Notes: generated by a model not told the origin, from the letters alone. 64,000 bases of DNA from Burkholderiaceae bacterium (GCA_018401615.1 JAGYKN010000001.1:109308-173307); one strand, 5' to 3'; positions 10,231 through 20,457 are shown, counted from the first letter of the stretch. A program made the numbers and translations.

Positions 10231-11466
10231 ATGCAACGCGATTTCTCTCCTGCCATCAACCCCCGTTCAAACCTCAATCGTGTGGGCCAGGGACGCCACT
10301 TCCTCCAGATCCCAGGCCCATCAAACGTGCCAGATCGCATCCTGCGGGCCATCGACTTTCCCACCATCGATCACCGCGGCCCGGAGTTTCAAGCCCTGGC
10401 GCTCAAGCTCCTCGAGGGCATACGGCCGCTGTTTGGAACCAAGGGTCCTGTGGTCATCTACCCTGCCTCTGGCACGGCAGCCTGGGAGGCTGCCCTTGTC
10501 AACACCATGAACGTGGGGGATCACATCCTCATGTTCGAGGCGGGTCATTTTGCGGGCCTGTGGATGAAGATGGCCAGCCGCTTGGGCCTCAAGCCAGAGG
10601 TCATCAAGGGGGACTGGGGCCTCGGGGTGCAGGCCGACCTCATCGAGGCGCGCCTAAAGGCCGACTCAACCCATCAGATCAAGGCCGTCTGCGTCGTCCA
10701 CAACGAGACCTCGACCGGGGTGACCTCCGACATCGCCGCCGTGCGCCGGGCCATGGATGCTGCCGGCCATCCAGCCCTGCTGCTGGTTGACACCATCTCC
10801 GCCCTGGGCAGCGTGGAGTTCAAACACGACGAGTGGGGCGTCGATGTCAGCATTGCCAGTTCGCAAAAGGGCCTCATGATGCCGCCCGGCCTGGGCTTTA
10901 ATGCGGTCAGCGAAAAGGCACTTGCAGCCAGCCAACACGCCAACATGCCAAGGGCCTTCTGGGCCTGGGACGACATCCTTGAAGCCAACAAGAACGGCTT
11001 CTGGCCAAGCACGCCCAACACCAACCTGCTCTATGGTCTTGGCGAGGCCATCGACATGTTCAACGAGGAAGGGCTGCCGCAGGTCTTTGCCCGACACAAG
11101 CGCCATGCACAGGCCGCCCGGTCAGCTGCTGCTGCCTGGGGCCTTGAGGTTGTCTGTCAGGCGCCTGCCCTCTACAGCCCGGTCCTCACCGCCGTGCGCA
11201 TGCCCCTTCGCGAAGACGGCAGCAGCTTTGATGCAGATCACCTCCGAGAGGTGGCACTTAGGGCCTGCAACATGTCGCTTGGCATGGGGCTTGGGCAGCT
11301 CAGCGGCAAGGTCTTTCGAATCGGCCACCTTGGCGACTTCAACGACCTCAGCCTCGTGGGGGCCCTCGGTGGGGTCGAGATGGCCCTTCGGGCTGCCGCA
11401 GTGCCACACCGACCCGGCGGCACCCAGGCGGCCCTCGATTCGCTGCGACACAGTCTGGCCTCCTAA
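10231..11466 (+). CDS. Class-V aminotransferase, alanine/serine-glyoxylate transaminase family
   Basis: PLP enzyme expected to move an amino group from serine or alanine to glyoxylate, giving glycine. The 411-residue product from the ATG at 10231 begins MQRDFSPAINP. It has the family's FLQIPGPSNVPDRIL start, an ATDHRGPEF-like block (TIDHRGPEF), VCVVHNETSTGV, the aspartate motif LLLVDTISALGS and the PLP lysine in SSQKGLMMPPGL. An in-frame extension upstream overlaps the divergent gene and looks non-coding, so it was dropped. A TACAAT box at 10194-10199 is a plausible -10 element. A GC hairpin at 11469-11488 follows the gene. Confidence 0.92.
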   Translation: MQRDFSPAINPRSNLNRVGQGRHFLQIPGPSNVPDRILRAIDFPTIDHRGPEFQALALKLLEGIRPLFGTKGPVVIYPASGTAAWEAALVNTMNVGDHILMFEAGHFAGLWMKMASRLGLKPEVIKGDWGLGVQADLIEARLKADSTHQIKAVCVVHNETSTGVTSDIAAVRRAMDAAGHPALLLVDTISALGSVEFKHDEWGVDVSIASSQKGLMMPPGLGFNAVSEKALAASQHANMPRAFWAWDDILEANKNGFWPSTPNTNLLYGLGEAIDMFNEEGLPQVFARHKRHAQAARSAAAAWGLEVVCQAPALYSPVLTAVRMPLREDGSSFDADHLREVALRACNMSLGMGLGQLSGKVFRIGHLGDFNDLSLVGALGGVEMALRAAAVPHRPGGTQAALDSLRHSLAS

Positions 11467-11467
11467 A

Positions 11468-11488
11468 CCCCGGGGCGCAGACCCCGGG
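11468..11488. terminator. GC-rich hairpin in a convergent gap, candidate bidirectional terminator
   Basis: Immediately after the aminotransferase stop, CCCGGGG and CCCCGGG can pair as a 7-bp stem around a 6-base loop. The hairpin fills much of the 43-base gap between two converging genes. There is no T tract on either side, so it would be an atypical terminator. Confidence 0.35.
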
Positions 11489-11509
11489 TGCCTTGGTGCT
11501 GCGGCGCGC

Positions 11510-12172
11510 TCAGGCGAGCACTCGGCCCTGCGCGGCTGCGTGGAGTTGGTCTCGAATCCGCAACACCTTCGACGGGTACTGGGTCTGTCCGCTCGGCCCC
11601 ATTCCCACATAGGCGGATAGGGCGGCTTCGATTGTTTTGAATCGGTCGAGGTACTCACGCAGGATGCCGGCACCCACATCAATGTTCGCCCAGGGGTTCA
11701 GGGCTGCGTCCGTGCCGCCGTGGCGTTGAAATCGCTCGCGATGGACCTCGGGCATGACCTGCATGAGTCCCTTTGCGCCCACCTTGCTCTCCGCCAGGGG
11801 ATTGAAACTGGACTCCACCGAGATCACTGCCAACAACAGATAGGGATCGAGTCGGTGGGATGCCGCGCTGGCATAGGCGGCCAGCACAATCTGCTCGACC
11901 GCAACCACAGAGACTCGATGCCTGCGGGCAATCCAGCGGGCAGCCCGCCCTTGCTGGGGGGTCAGGTCATTGGCTCGAGACTGAAACACAGACCGGGCGG
12001 GCTCTGCGGAGAAGGCCTGCACCACGATCTGGGACCATCCCAATAACCGCTCACGCCCCGGGGCGGTCAGGACCGTCGAGAACATCAGCAGCAGGGCCAC
12101 CACCACCGCGAGCACTCGGCGCTGAATCATCTCTTGGGGCAGTGGCGCCACGGGACGGGGTGTTGGTGACAT
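11510..12172 (-). CDS. Lytic murein transglycosylase (SLT domain)
   Basis: Cleaves the glycan strands of peptidoglycan, forming 1,6-anhydro ends. After a hydrophobic N-terminal segment (VVVALLLMFSTVL, signal peptide or anchor) the protein has a C-terminal SLT fold. Its catalytic glutamate lies in ISVESSFNP, and the motifs GAKGLMQVMP, NPWANIDVGAGIL and ALSAYVGMG follow. The ATG at 12172 gives 220 residues. An in-frame upstream start at 12217 would overlap the preceding gene by 22 bases. It lies directly downstream of dacB on the same strand, so two peptidoglycan hydrolases probably share a transcript. Confidence 0.88.
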   Translation of the reverse strand: MSPTPRPVAPLPQEMIQRRVLAVVVALLLMFSTVLTAPGRERLLGWSQIVVQAFSAEPARSVFQSRANDLTPQQGRAARWIARRHRVSVVAVEQIVLAAYASAASHRLDPYLLLAVISVESSFNPLAESKVGAKGLMQVMPEVHRERFQRHGGTDAALNPWANIDVGAGILREYLDRFKTIEAALSAYVGMGPSGQTQYPSKVLRIRDQLHAAAQGRVLA

Positions 12173-12195
12173 GGGTCTTTGCGCGCTCACGCTCT

Positions 12196-13638
12196 CTAGA
12201 GGGTTTCGACCAACCACTTGACGAAGGCTTCCAGGCTCGGGCCGCCCACGACCGCGTTTGGGTGATTGATGATCGCCGAGAACGCCACCCAGTGACCAGT
12301 CTCGGTGCGAACATAACCAGAGTAAGCCCTAACCCCCTCTAAGGTTCCGGTTTTTACCCAGGCGCGTCCCGTCACAGCCCCGTCCTTTAACCGTCGGCGA
12401 AGGGTCCCCTCGAGCCCCGCGGCAGGGAGGGTGTCCAGCCATTCTTGAGCACCAGGACCCCGCATGGCTTGGACCAGCAGCCGGGTGAGGTTCTTGGGTG
12501 CAATGCGATCGAGCCGGCTCAATCCGGAGCCGTTGTCGAGCACCATTTCTGGAAAATGCAGGTTCTGGGTGAGGAGCCAAGACTTGACCCGTTCTTGCGC
12601 GTCCGCCCGGGTTCCCGGGCCCCCAGCCTCCGCGGAGACATTTAAAAAGAGTGTCCGAGCCATGGGGTTGTTGCTCAGCTTGTTGATGTCCGCAACCAGC
12701 TCGTGAAGCGGGCGCGGTGAGACCCAGTCGAGCAGCAGCCGCGCATGATCGGGCGTTCGCCCGCTTCTCACCTTTCCCACAAAGCTGCCTCCCGCCGCCC
12801 GCCATGTCGCTGAGAAGAGCCGGTGTGCAAACTGGTCGTGATCGTAGACCGCAAGGTAGCTCTCAAAGGCGCTGCAGGCCCTGCCCATCCGCCCGGTTGC
12901 CTCAATGATGTTGGGCTTGCTGATGAGTTGGACCTGATTGCGAGAGCAACCGCCACGCACCCTCTTGAGTGCAAGGCGCAGGCGCAACCCCGATAGGGCG
13001 GGGTCGATCTCACCCCGAAGCTTTCCTGCTGCCGTGGTCGTCACCCGCACGCGCACGGCCTTAAAGTTGAGCATGGCCGCGTACGGCGTGACGTTATATG
13101 GCTTGTAACCCATCCCATCGAAGGCATTGGGATCGGCAATTGGCTCGGCAAAGCGGGTTGCATCCAAGATCAGGTCGCCCTCAATGTGTCGAACACCGGC
13201 GCTGCGAAGACTCAAGACAATTTCCTCAATGTCCTCGACCACCAGCTTGGGGTCACCCCCTCCGCGCAGGTAGAGGGGCCCTCGAAGGCGCCCTGCCGCG
13301 AGCCGACCGGTGGTCAGAAATTGAGTGCGATGGCGGTAATCTGGGCCCAGAATCGACCAGGCCGCCCTTGTGGTGATGAGCTTGACAGTCGAGGCCGGGT
13401 TCATCGCCTGCTCAGATCGATGCCCCAACCATCGAACTGGATCAGGGCTTTCACGGGTATTGAGGACCGCCACGGACAGGCCAATCGCCTCCTCAGGCAG
13501 CCCTTTTTCGGTGAACAGGTGCAGGGGGAGTTGACCGGGAACCCCAAGCGGCGCGGGGCGAGCGTGAGAGTGAGCACCCCCAAATAAAAAGAGGGTGGAA
13601 CCCATGGCAACCAGCAACCCTCGAATCACGTGTGACAC
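12196..13638 (-). CDS. dacB: D-alanyl-D-alanine carboxypeptidase/endopeptidase (PBP4 family)
   Basis: Periplasmic class-C penicillin-binding protein that trims and opens peptide cross-links. An N-terminal hydrophobic segment ending near HSHA looks like a signal peptide. The three penicillin-binding motifs are visible in order: S-T-V-K with the nucleophile near Ser83, S-N-N near residue 320, and K-T-G near residue 430 (VKTGTLEGVRAYSGYV). The 480-residue length fits the family including its large insert. It is divergent from the small DksA-like gene and lies upstream of the transglycosylase. Confidence 0.93.
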   Translation of the reverse strand: MSHVIRGLLVAMGSTLFLFGGAHSHARPAPLGVPGQLPLHLFTEKGLPEEAIGLSVAVLNTRESPDPVRWLGHRSEQAMNPASTVKLITTRAAWSILGPDYRHRTQFLTTGRLAAGRLRGPLYLRGGGDPKLVVEDIEEIVLSLRSAGVRHIEGDLILDATRFAEPIADPNAFDGMGYKPYNVTPYAAMLNFKAVRVRVTTTAAGKLRGEIDPALSGLRLRLALKRVRGGCSRNQVQLISKPNIIEATGRMGRACSAFESYLAVYDHDQFAHRLFSATWRAAGGSFVGKVRSGRTPDHARLLLDWVSPRPLHELVADINKLSNNPMARTLFLNVSAEAGGPGTRADAQERVKSWLLTQNLHFPEMVLDNGSGLSRLDRIAPKNLTRLLVQAMRGPGAQEWLDTLPAAGLEGTLRRRLKDGAVTGRAWVKTGTLEGVRAYSGYVRTETGHWVAFSAIINHPNAVVGGPSLEAFVKWLVETL

Positions 13639-13707
13639 CGTTGCTCAACTCCAGATGGTATTGTCGTGCCCGACGCCAAACCCGCGCGGGTCTCTCAAGA
13701 GGACATC

Positions 13708-13968
13708 ATGGCACTAGAAAAGAACGAAAACTATTTCGAACTCTCCGACGAAAACGACCGGGCCTCGGCCATCGAGGCCCAGTTCAACGAGGATGCCCTC
13801 GAGGTTGCCCGCCGCAAGATTGCCCCCGAGACCAACCCCGACTTTGACGGCATCCACTGCATCGACTGCGCCGAGAAGATCATGGCGGCCAGGCTCAAAC
13901 TCGGCAAAATCCGCTGCATCGACTGCCAGACCCTGCTCGAAAAACAGACCAGGTTCATCGCCGGCTGA
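13708..13968 (+). CDS. Small DksA/TraR-type C4 zinc-finger protein
   Basis: An 86-residue protein with an acidic, helical N-terminal part and a C-terminal C4 zinc finger: HCIDC, then 17 residues including AARLKLGKI, then RCIDC. This is the DksA/TraR finger without the long coiled coil of full DksA, so it resembles the short YbiI-like members. Full DksA acts on RNA polymerase with ppGpp. Whether this short form does is not known from sequence. AGAGGA lies about 6 bases before the ATG at 13708, which decides the start over an upstream in-frame GTG at 13666. The groESL control region follows directly. Confidence 0.85.
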   Translation: MALEKNENYFELSDENDRASAIEAQFNEDALEVARRKIAPETNPDFDGIHCIDCAEKIMAARLKLGKIRCIDCQTLLEKQTRFIAG

Positions 13969-13972
13969 CCCC

Positions 13973-13988
13973 CCCCTTGAAAAAGGGG
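13973..13988 (+). other. GAAA-capped hairpin overlapping the groESL promoter
   Basis: CCCCTT and AAGGGG form a perfect 6-bp stem closed by GAAA, just after the DksA-like stop codon. No T tract follows, so it is not a standard terminator. The loop and inner stem contain the CTTGAAA that also reads as a -35 box for groES. Confidence 0.5.
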
Positions 13989-14005
13989 CAGCCAACCGGT
14001 ACCAT
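13976..14005 (+). promoter_or_regulatory. groESL promoter, readable as RpoH (sigma-32) or sigma-70
   Basis: CTTGAAA at 13976-13982 is an exact match to the sigma-32 -35 element. A -10 like element with CCAT lies at 14000-14005. The spacer of 17 is a little long for sigma-32 but ideal for sigma-70, for which the same bases read TTGAAA-N17-TACCAT. The predicted start of transcription falls inside the CIRCE element. Position, motif and gene context support the call; the sigma factor is inferred. Confidence 0.55.
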
Positions 14006-14031
14006 TGGCACTCGTGAGGGATGAGTGCTAA
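14005..14031 (+). promoter_or_regulatory. CIRCE operator (HrcA binding site) of groESL
   Basis: TTGGCACTC, nine bases, then GAGTGCTAA. This matches the CIRCE consensus TTAGCACTC-N9-GAGTGCTAA at all but one position. It overlaps the predicted -10/start region and lies 54 bases before the groES ATG. CIRCE is the known binding site of the heat-shock repressor HrcA, so groESL is expected to be repressed by HrcA. Confidence 0.93.
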
Positions 14032-14084
14032 CAAAATCCCCGCGCCGACCATTCCAACAACCTTTTTAATTGGAGCAAACCCGT

Positions 14085-14372
14085 ATGAAATTGCGTCCCC
14101 TGCACGACCGTCTGGTGGTCAAGCGTATGGATCAAGAGCGAACCACGTCGTCTGGCATCGTGATCCCTGAAAATGCAGCTGAAAAGCCCGACCAAGGCGA
14201 AGTCCTCGCCGTTGGCAACGGCAAGATCCAGGAAGACGGCAAACAGCGTCCCCTCGATGTCAAGGTGGGCAACCGCATTCTATTTGGCAAATATGCCGGC
14301 CAGACGGTCAAGGTCGACGGCGAAGAACTGCTTGTTCTGCGCGAAGACGACGTCATGGCCGTGATCGAGTAA
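14085..14372 (+). CDS. groES: Co-chaperonin GroES
   Basis: Seven-subunit lid of the GroEL chamber. The 95-residue product begins [14 protein letters not shown] and has the mobile-loop region ([16 protein letters not shown]) and the C-terminal [17 protein letters not shown]. Length is exactly that of the family. The ATG at 14085 is preceded by TGGAG. An in-frame start 15 bases upstream was rejected because the family begins at MKLRPL. It is cotranscribed with groEL 48 bases downstream. Confidence 0.97.
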   Translation: MKLRPLHDRLVVKRMDQERTTSSGIVIPENAAEKPDQGEVLAVGNGKIQEDGKQRPLDVKVGNRILFGKYAGQTVKVDGEELLVLREDDVMAVIE

Positions 14373-16063
<1,691 letters not shown>

Positions 16064-16115
16064 TCCCTCTTTATTACGCGTTCCTCCCGGAGGTTCATCC
16101 CTCCTGGCTTCAGAG

Positions 16116-16142
16116 CCCGGACCCAGCGTTCGGGTTTTTTTT
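16116..16142 (+). terminator. Intrinsic terminator of groESL
   Basis: CCCGGA and TTCGGG pair as a 6-bp stem (one G-T pair) with a 7-base loop, followed directly by eight T residues. It lies 53 bases after the groEL stop and just before pyrF, so it separates the heat-shock operon from the next transcript. Confidence 0.85.
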
Positions 16143-16162
16143 GCGTGTCACAATCTAAGTCC

Positions 16163-16987
16163 ATGACCTTTACCGATCGCTGTAAATCCGCCTGGCACCT
16201 CAACGACAGCCTCTTGTGTGTCGGACTGGACCCAGAGGCCGATCGACTCCCAGATGCGTTCCACGGCATGCCGCCGCTGGCAGCCATCGAGTCTTTCTGC
16301 CAAGAGATCGTGCGGTCCACCGCCCCATTCTGTGCGGCCTTTAAGCCACAGGTTGCTCACTTTTCATCGATTGGCGCAGAGCCTGTTCTCGAGCGAATCT
16401 GCAGGTTCATCCGCGAGAATCACCCCGACCACCTCCTCATCCTCGACGCCAAGCGGGCAGACATTGGCTCGACCGCGCTCCATTACGCAGCCGAGGCCTT
16501 CGACCGATACCAGGCCGATGCCGTCACCATCAACCCCTACCTGGGAACGGACAGCATCGAGCCCTTCCTCAGGCGGCCAGACAAAGGCATCTTCGTGCTC
16601 TGTCGCACGAGCAACCCCGGGGGAGACGATCTTCAGATGCAAACCCTCGCGTCAGGAAAGCGCCTCTATGAGCATGTGGCACAGATGGCCGCCCAGACAT
16701 GGAATCGCCACGGCCAGGTCGGCCTGGTGGTCGGCGCGACCTATCCGTCCGAGGTGAGGATCGTGCGCCAGCATGCCATCGACCTTCCACTGCTGGTCCC
16801 CGGCATCGGCGTCCAGGGCGGCGACTTGCCTCAGACCGTGCACGCCGCTGCAACGCCAGATGGCGGGCTCTTTCTTAACTCCTCTCGCGCCATCCTCTAT
16901 GCAAGCCCCAAGGAAGACTGGCTTGGGGCCGCAGTCGAGGTCGCTCGACAGACCCATGAGGCGATCGTCAATGCACGTGGCCAGTGA
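16163..16987 (+). CDS. pyrF: Orotidine 5'-phosphate decarboxylase (long, type 2)
   Basis: Last step of de novo UMP synthesis. The 274-residue product matches the longer bacterial group: LLCVGLDPE near the start, FKPQVAHF, the catalytic DAKRADIGSTA block with the Lys/Asp pair, VTINPYLGTDSIEPFL, and VPGIGVQGGDL near the C-terminus. The ATG at 16163 is chosen over a GTG 18 bases upstream that lies against the groEL terminator. The 3' end overlaps the next gene by 17 bases. Confidence 0.94.
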   Translation: MTFTDRCKSAWHLNDSLLCVGLDPEADRLPDAFHGMPPLAAIESFCQEIVRSTAPFCAAFKPQVAHFSSIGAEPVLERICRFIRENHPDHLLILDAKRADIGSTALHYAAEAFDRYQADAVTINPYLGTDSIEPFLRRPDKGIFVLCRTSNPGGDDLQMQTLASGKRLYEHVAQMAAQTWNRHGQVGLVVGATYPSEVRIVRQHAIDLPLLVPGIGVQGGDLPQTVHAAATPDGGLFLNSSRAILYASPKEDWLGAAVEVARQTHEAIVNARGQ

Positions 16988-17762
16988 TCTAACGCTGCCA
17001 CCAGGTGGCCTTGGGGCCTGGGCCCTCTTGGTCAAAGAGATTCGACGATTCACGAAGGTCTCTGTCCAGACTGTCTTGGCGCCCGTGATTTCATCGCTCC
17101 TGTTTCTCGCAATCTTTGCCTTCCTGCTCGAGGGTCGTCTCGAGCCATTTCCTGGGGTGAGCTACAGCGCCTTTCTCGTTCCCGGCCTCGTCATGATGAC
17201 CATGCAACAGAATGCCTTTGCAAACACCAGCTCGAGCCTCACCCAGAGCAAGATCACCGGGACCCTCATCTTTCTCATGCTCTCCCCCCTGCGGCCCTGG
17301 GAGTGGCTGGTTGGATACCTCGGTGGCGCTGTGGCCAGGGGCCTGATCTGCGGCGCGGTGGTCTGGGTGGCCAGCATGCCGTTCATTTCAATTCAGATCA
17401 TGAACTGGGCATGGGTCCTCCTGTTCGGCCTGCTCTCGTGCCTGGTAATGGGGGCACTTGGATTGCTCGCTGCCCTGTATGCCGAGAAGTGGGACCACGT
17501 CTCAGCATTCCAGAATTTTCTGATCAACCCACTGACCTTCCTGGCTGGCGTCTTCTACTCAATACACAGCCTGCCAGCAGCCTGGCAGACCGCCTCACAC
17601 TTCAACCCCTTCTTCTACCTCATCGATGGCTTTCGATTTGGAGTCTTCTCTCAATCGGACGTCTCACCCTGGCTCAGCCTTGGCATGTCCACTCTTTTTT
17701 GTCTGGTGCTCCTGGCGCTTTGTCAGTGGTTGATCTCGATTGGCTGGCGCATCAGACAATAG
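16971..17762 (+). CDS. ABC-2 type transporter permease, YadH-like, without an adjacent ATPase
   Basis: Integral membrane subunit with about six predicted helices. The sequence follows the YadH pattern: VKEIRRFTKVSVQTVLAPVI, an FLVPGLVMMTMQQNAFAN block, WLVGYLGGAVARGLICG, and LTFLAGVFYSIHSLP in the last third. The 263-residue length is normal. The start at 16971 lies inside the 3' end of pyrF. An upstream in-frame extension is only a shadow of pyrF. YadH normally works with the ATPase YadG, but no ATPase gene adjoins it, so its partner must be elsewhere. The substrate is unknown. Confidence 0.85.
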   Translation: MHVASDLTLPPGGLGAWALLVKEIRRFTKVSVQTVLAPVISSLLFLAIFAFLLEGRLEPFPGVSYSAFLVPGLVMMTMQQNAFANTSSSLTQSKITGTLIFLMLSPLRPWEWLVGYLGGAVARGLICGAVVWVASMPFISIQIMNWAWVLLFGLLSCLVMGALGLLAALYAEKWDHVSAFQNFLINPLTFLAGVFYSIHSLPAAWQTASHFNPFFYLIDGFRFGVFSQSDVSPWLSLGMSTLFCLVLLALCQWLISIGWRIRQ

Positions 17763-17805
17763 AATTCAATCATTAGACAAAGGCAGCCCGGGCTATCATC
17801 GCGGC

Positions 17806-18708
17806 ATGCCGCTCCCCCACCTGTTGCTCCTGCTCGTGATCATGGGCTTCTGGGGAACAAACTTCGTTGTTCAGTTCTGGGCAGTCCACCTGGTGCCACC
17901 CACCCTGTTTGCCACCCTGCGCTTTGCTGCGGTGGCGTTGCCACTCGTCTTCTTCTTGCCAAAACCATCCGTGAGCTGGCGACTCCTCATTGGATACGCG
18001 GCGACCTCATTCACCATTCAATTCACGCTGCTCTTTCTGGCCCTCAGCTGGGGGATGCCGCCGGGCCTTGCCTCGCTGGTGATGCAGAGCCAAGTCTTTT
18101 TCACCCTCTTGCTCCTTGTCCTGATGGGATCGGAGCGACCTGGGGCGCTGCAGTGGTTCGGCATCCTGCTCGGTGGGCTGGGCATGGTGTTGGTCGCCAG
18201 TGGCCTGGGGGAGGGCGCAAGCCTGCTGGCCTTTGCCATGACCCTCTCGGCAGCCTTCTTCTGGGGCATCGGCAATGTCTTTACCAAGAAAATGGGCTCT
18301 GTAAACGCCGGCGAGCTCGTGGTCTGGGGCTCTGCCATCGGTGCGATTGGCCTGTTTCCCATCTCCCTATGGCTCGACGGCAGGCAGGCATGGGGCGAGG
18401 CCATCGGGATGCTCATCGACGGGCACCCCATGCTGTGGGCCTGCCTTATTTTTAACGCCTACGGCGCGAGCATCATCGGATACGGTGGCTGGGCCTGGCT
18501 GCTCAGTCGCCACCCTGCTGGCAAGGTTGTTCCCTTTACCCTGCTGGTGCCATTTTTCGGCATGGGATCGGCTGCCCTCCTTCTTGACGAGGCCGTTCCC
18601 AGAGGGGCATGGCTGGGCGTGGCCATGGTCATCATTGGCCTGTTGCTCAATCAACTGCCCAAAACTGCTGCTCGGCCAGCGTCCGATAGAGATCATTCGA
18701 CGCCATGA
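17806..18708 (+). CDS. EamA-family inner-membrane exporter (EamA/RhtA-like)
   Basis: Ten-helix drug/metabolite transporter of two EamA repeats (about residues 5-135 and 145-290). It resembles E. coli EamA closely in places: FWGTNFVVQFW at the start, SWGMPPGLASLVMQSQVFFT in the first repeat, and PFTLLVPFFGMGSAALLLDE in the second. E. coli EamA exports O-acetylserine and cysteine, but substrate cannot be fixed from sequence. The ATG at 17806 gives 300 residues. The 3' end overlaps the convergent ABC exporter gene by 62 bases, so each gene's C-terminal codons constrain the other. Confidence 0.87.
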   Translation: MPLPHLLLLLVIMGFWGTNFVVQFWAVHLVPPTLFATLRFAAVALPLVFFLPKPSVSWRLLIGYAATSFTIQFTLLFLALSWGMPPGLASLVMQSQVFFTLLLLVLMGSERPGALQWFGILLGGLGMVLVASGLGEGASLLAFAMTLSAAFFWGIGNVFTKKMGSVNAGELVVWGSAIGAIGLFPISLWLDGRQAWGEAIGMLIDGHPMLWACLIFNAYGASIIGYGGWAWLLSRHPAGKVVPFTLLVPFFGMGSAALLLDEAVPRGAWLGVAMVIIGLLLNQLPKTAARPASDRDHSTP

Positions 18709-20386
18709 GGTCGGCATGCCGGCCACTGGCCACCAGCCGCCCCTGATCGAGCACCAGGATCCGGTCTGCCCGCCGAACAGTCGAGAGCCGGTGGGCAATG
18801 ACCAGCGCCGTGCGCCCTGGCAGGAGTGCCTCGAGCGCCAACTGCACTGCCCGTTCCGAGACTGTGTCCAAGGCAGATGTGGCCTCATCTAGCAGCAGGA
18901 CCGGCGGGTTGCGCAGCACCGCCCGAGCAATTGCGATCCGCTGGCGCTGCCCCCCTGAGAGTCGAAGACCCCGCTCTCCCAGGAATGTCTGATATCCCTG
19001 CGGGAGGGATCGAATGAAACCATCTGCATGGGCAGCCTCTGCTGCTGCCACCACCTCATCATCGCTTGCATCGAGTCGGCCATATCGAATGTTGGCCATG
19101 GCATCGTCCGAAAAGACCACTGGGTCTTGCGGCACCCAGCCAATTGCCTCCCGAATGCTGGCCTGCCCCCAGTGCGATATCGAACGCCCATTAAATTCAA
19201 TCGAACCGGCGGCAGGCTGATAAAAGCCCAGCAGCAATCCAAAAAGAGTGGATTTCCCCGCGCCCGATGGCCCAACCAGGGCCCAGGTCTCGCCGGCTGG
19301 AATCTGAAAATCAATCCCATCGAGGGCAAGGTCGTTGGGCCGAGAGGCATAAGAGAAACGGACCCCCTTGAACTCGATTGAGACGGATCGACCGAGTGAC
19401 ACCACGCCGTCTGCACCAGGGGGGCTGGTATCGCCCTCCATCAGCATCACCAATCGCTCAGTGGCCCCAACGGCACGCTGGAGGTCTCCCCATCCCTCTG
19501 CCAGGGCCGCAATGGCACCGGCCGTGAGCACGGCATACAAGACGAACTGCGCCAACTCCCCTGCAGTCATGGTGCCAGCGGTCACCTCGAGGGCACCCAG
19601 CCACAGGACAAACACGATGACAAGAAAGGCAAGAACAATGGCCACGAAGGTCAGCCATGAGCGCCCGCGGGTGCGCTGCAATGCGGTCTCGAATGCTGAC
19701 TCGACGGCCTGATCGTATCGCCGGGCCTCGTGGGGTTCGCGTCCCAGCGACTGGACCGTGGTCATGGCATTGAGAATCTCACCGGCCATGGCGCTGGTGT
19801 CGGCGACTCGATCTTGGCTTGCCCTTGACATCTTTCGAACCCGTCGTCCAAGGGCGAGGACAGGCAGGATGACACCGAGCAGCAGGAGAACCATCAATCC
19901 CGCGAGCATGGGGCTGGTGATCAGCATCATGGAGACACCACCCAACAACAAGAGGCTGCTGCGAAGCGCCATCGAGACACTCGTCCCGACAAGCGTCTGA
20001 ATGAGGGTCGTATCGGCTGTGAGCCGAGAGAGCACCTCTCCGGTCTGGAGCGTCTCAAAGTAGCTTGGCTCGCGGCCCAAGACCCTCAGGTAGACCCGTT
20101 TGCGCAGGTCTGCGACCACGCGCTCCCCAAGCCAGGACATTGCGTAGAAGCGGCCTGCAGTGGCAGCAGCCAGGAAAACGGAGAGCCCCAGCAGCATCGT
20201 GAACGGCTGGGTCAGGTCCTCTAGGCCAGAATCAATCAGCGCCCGAAATGCAAGTGGCACGCTAAGGGTGGCAAGGGCAGCCAGAAACAAAAACACAAAA
20301 GCCGCCGCCCAGCGGGCCCGATAGGCTGCAGCCAGTCGAGCCACTGGGCGCAGCTGTTCGAGGGTTGTTGTTCTGGGGGCAGACAT
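18647..20386 (-). CDS. ABC exporter, fused permease and ATPase (MsbA-related half transporter)
   Basis: A 579-residue half transporter expected to work as a homodimer. Residues about 20-310 form a six-helix ABC transmembrane domain. The ATPase domain has Walker A (GPSGAGKST), Q-loop (WVPQDPVVFSDD), signature LSGGQRQRIAIARA, Walker B (VLLLDEATSALD) and the switch histidine in IAHRLSTVRRADRI. It belongs to the MsbA-related lipid/drug exporter group. Whether it flips lipid A or exports another lipophile is not decidable here. The ATG at 20386 (MSAPRTTT) gives a normal N-terminus; in-frame starts up to 60 bases earlier are possible. It is convergent and overlapping with the EamA gene. Confidence 0.9.
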   Translation of the reverse strand: MSAPRTTTLEQLRPVARLAAAYRARWAAAFVFLFLAALATLSVPLAFRALIDSGLEDLTQPFTMLLGLSVFLAAATAGRFYAMSWLGERVVADLRKRVYLRVLGREPSYFETLQTGEVLSRLTADTTLIQTLVGTSVSMALRSSLLLLGGVSMMLITSPMLAGLMVLLLLGVILPVLALGRRVRKMSRASQDRVADTSAMAGEILNAMTTVQSLGREPHEARRYDQAVESAFETALQRTRGRSWLTFVAIVLAFLVIVFVLWLGALEVTAGTMTAGELAQFVLYAVLTAGAIAALAEGWGDLQRAVGATERLVMLMEGDTSPPGADGVVSLGRSVSIEFKGVRFSYASRPNDLALDGIDFQIPAGETWALVGPSGAGKSTLFGLLLGFYQPAAGSIEFNGRSISHWGQASIREAIGWVPQDPVVFSDDAMANIRYGRLDASDDEVVAAAEAAHADGFIRSLPQGYQTFLGERGLRLSGGQRQRIAIARAVLRNPPVLLLDEATSALDTVSERAVQLALEALLPGRTALVIAHRLSTVRRADRILVLDQGRLVASGRHADLMASNDLYRTLAEQQFWAVD

Positions 20387-20457
20387 GGTCTGGCCCATCA
20401 TACGGTGGACGCCGAAGGCCGGCCCAGCAGCGTCCTCGCGGCCCATTGGAGTTGTTG

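Noticed and set aside
13973..13988. Intrinsic terminator of the DksA-like gene
   Set aside because: The hairpin is good but no T tract follows on either strand, and it overlaps the groES promoter.
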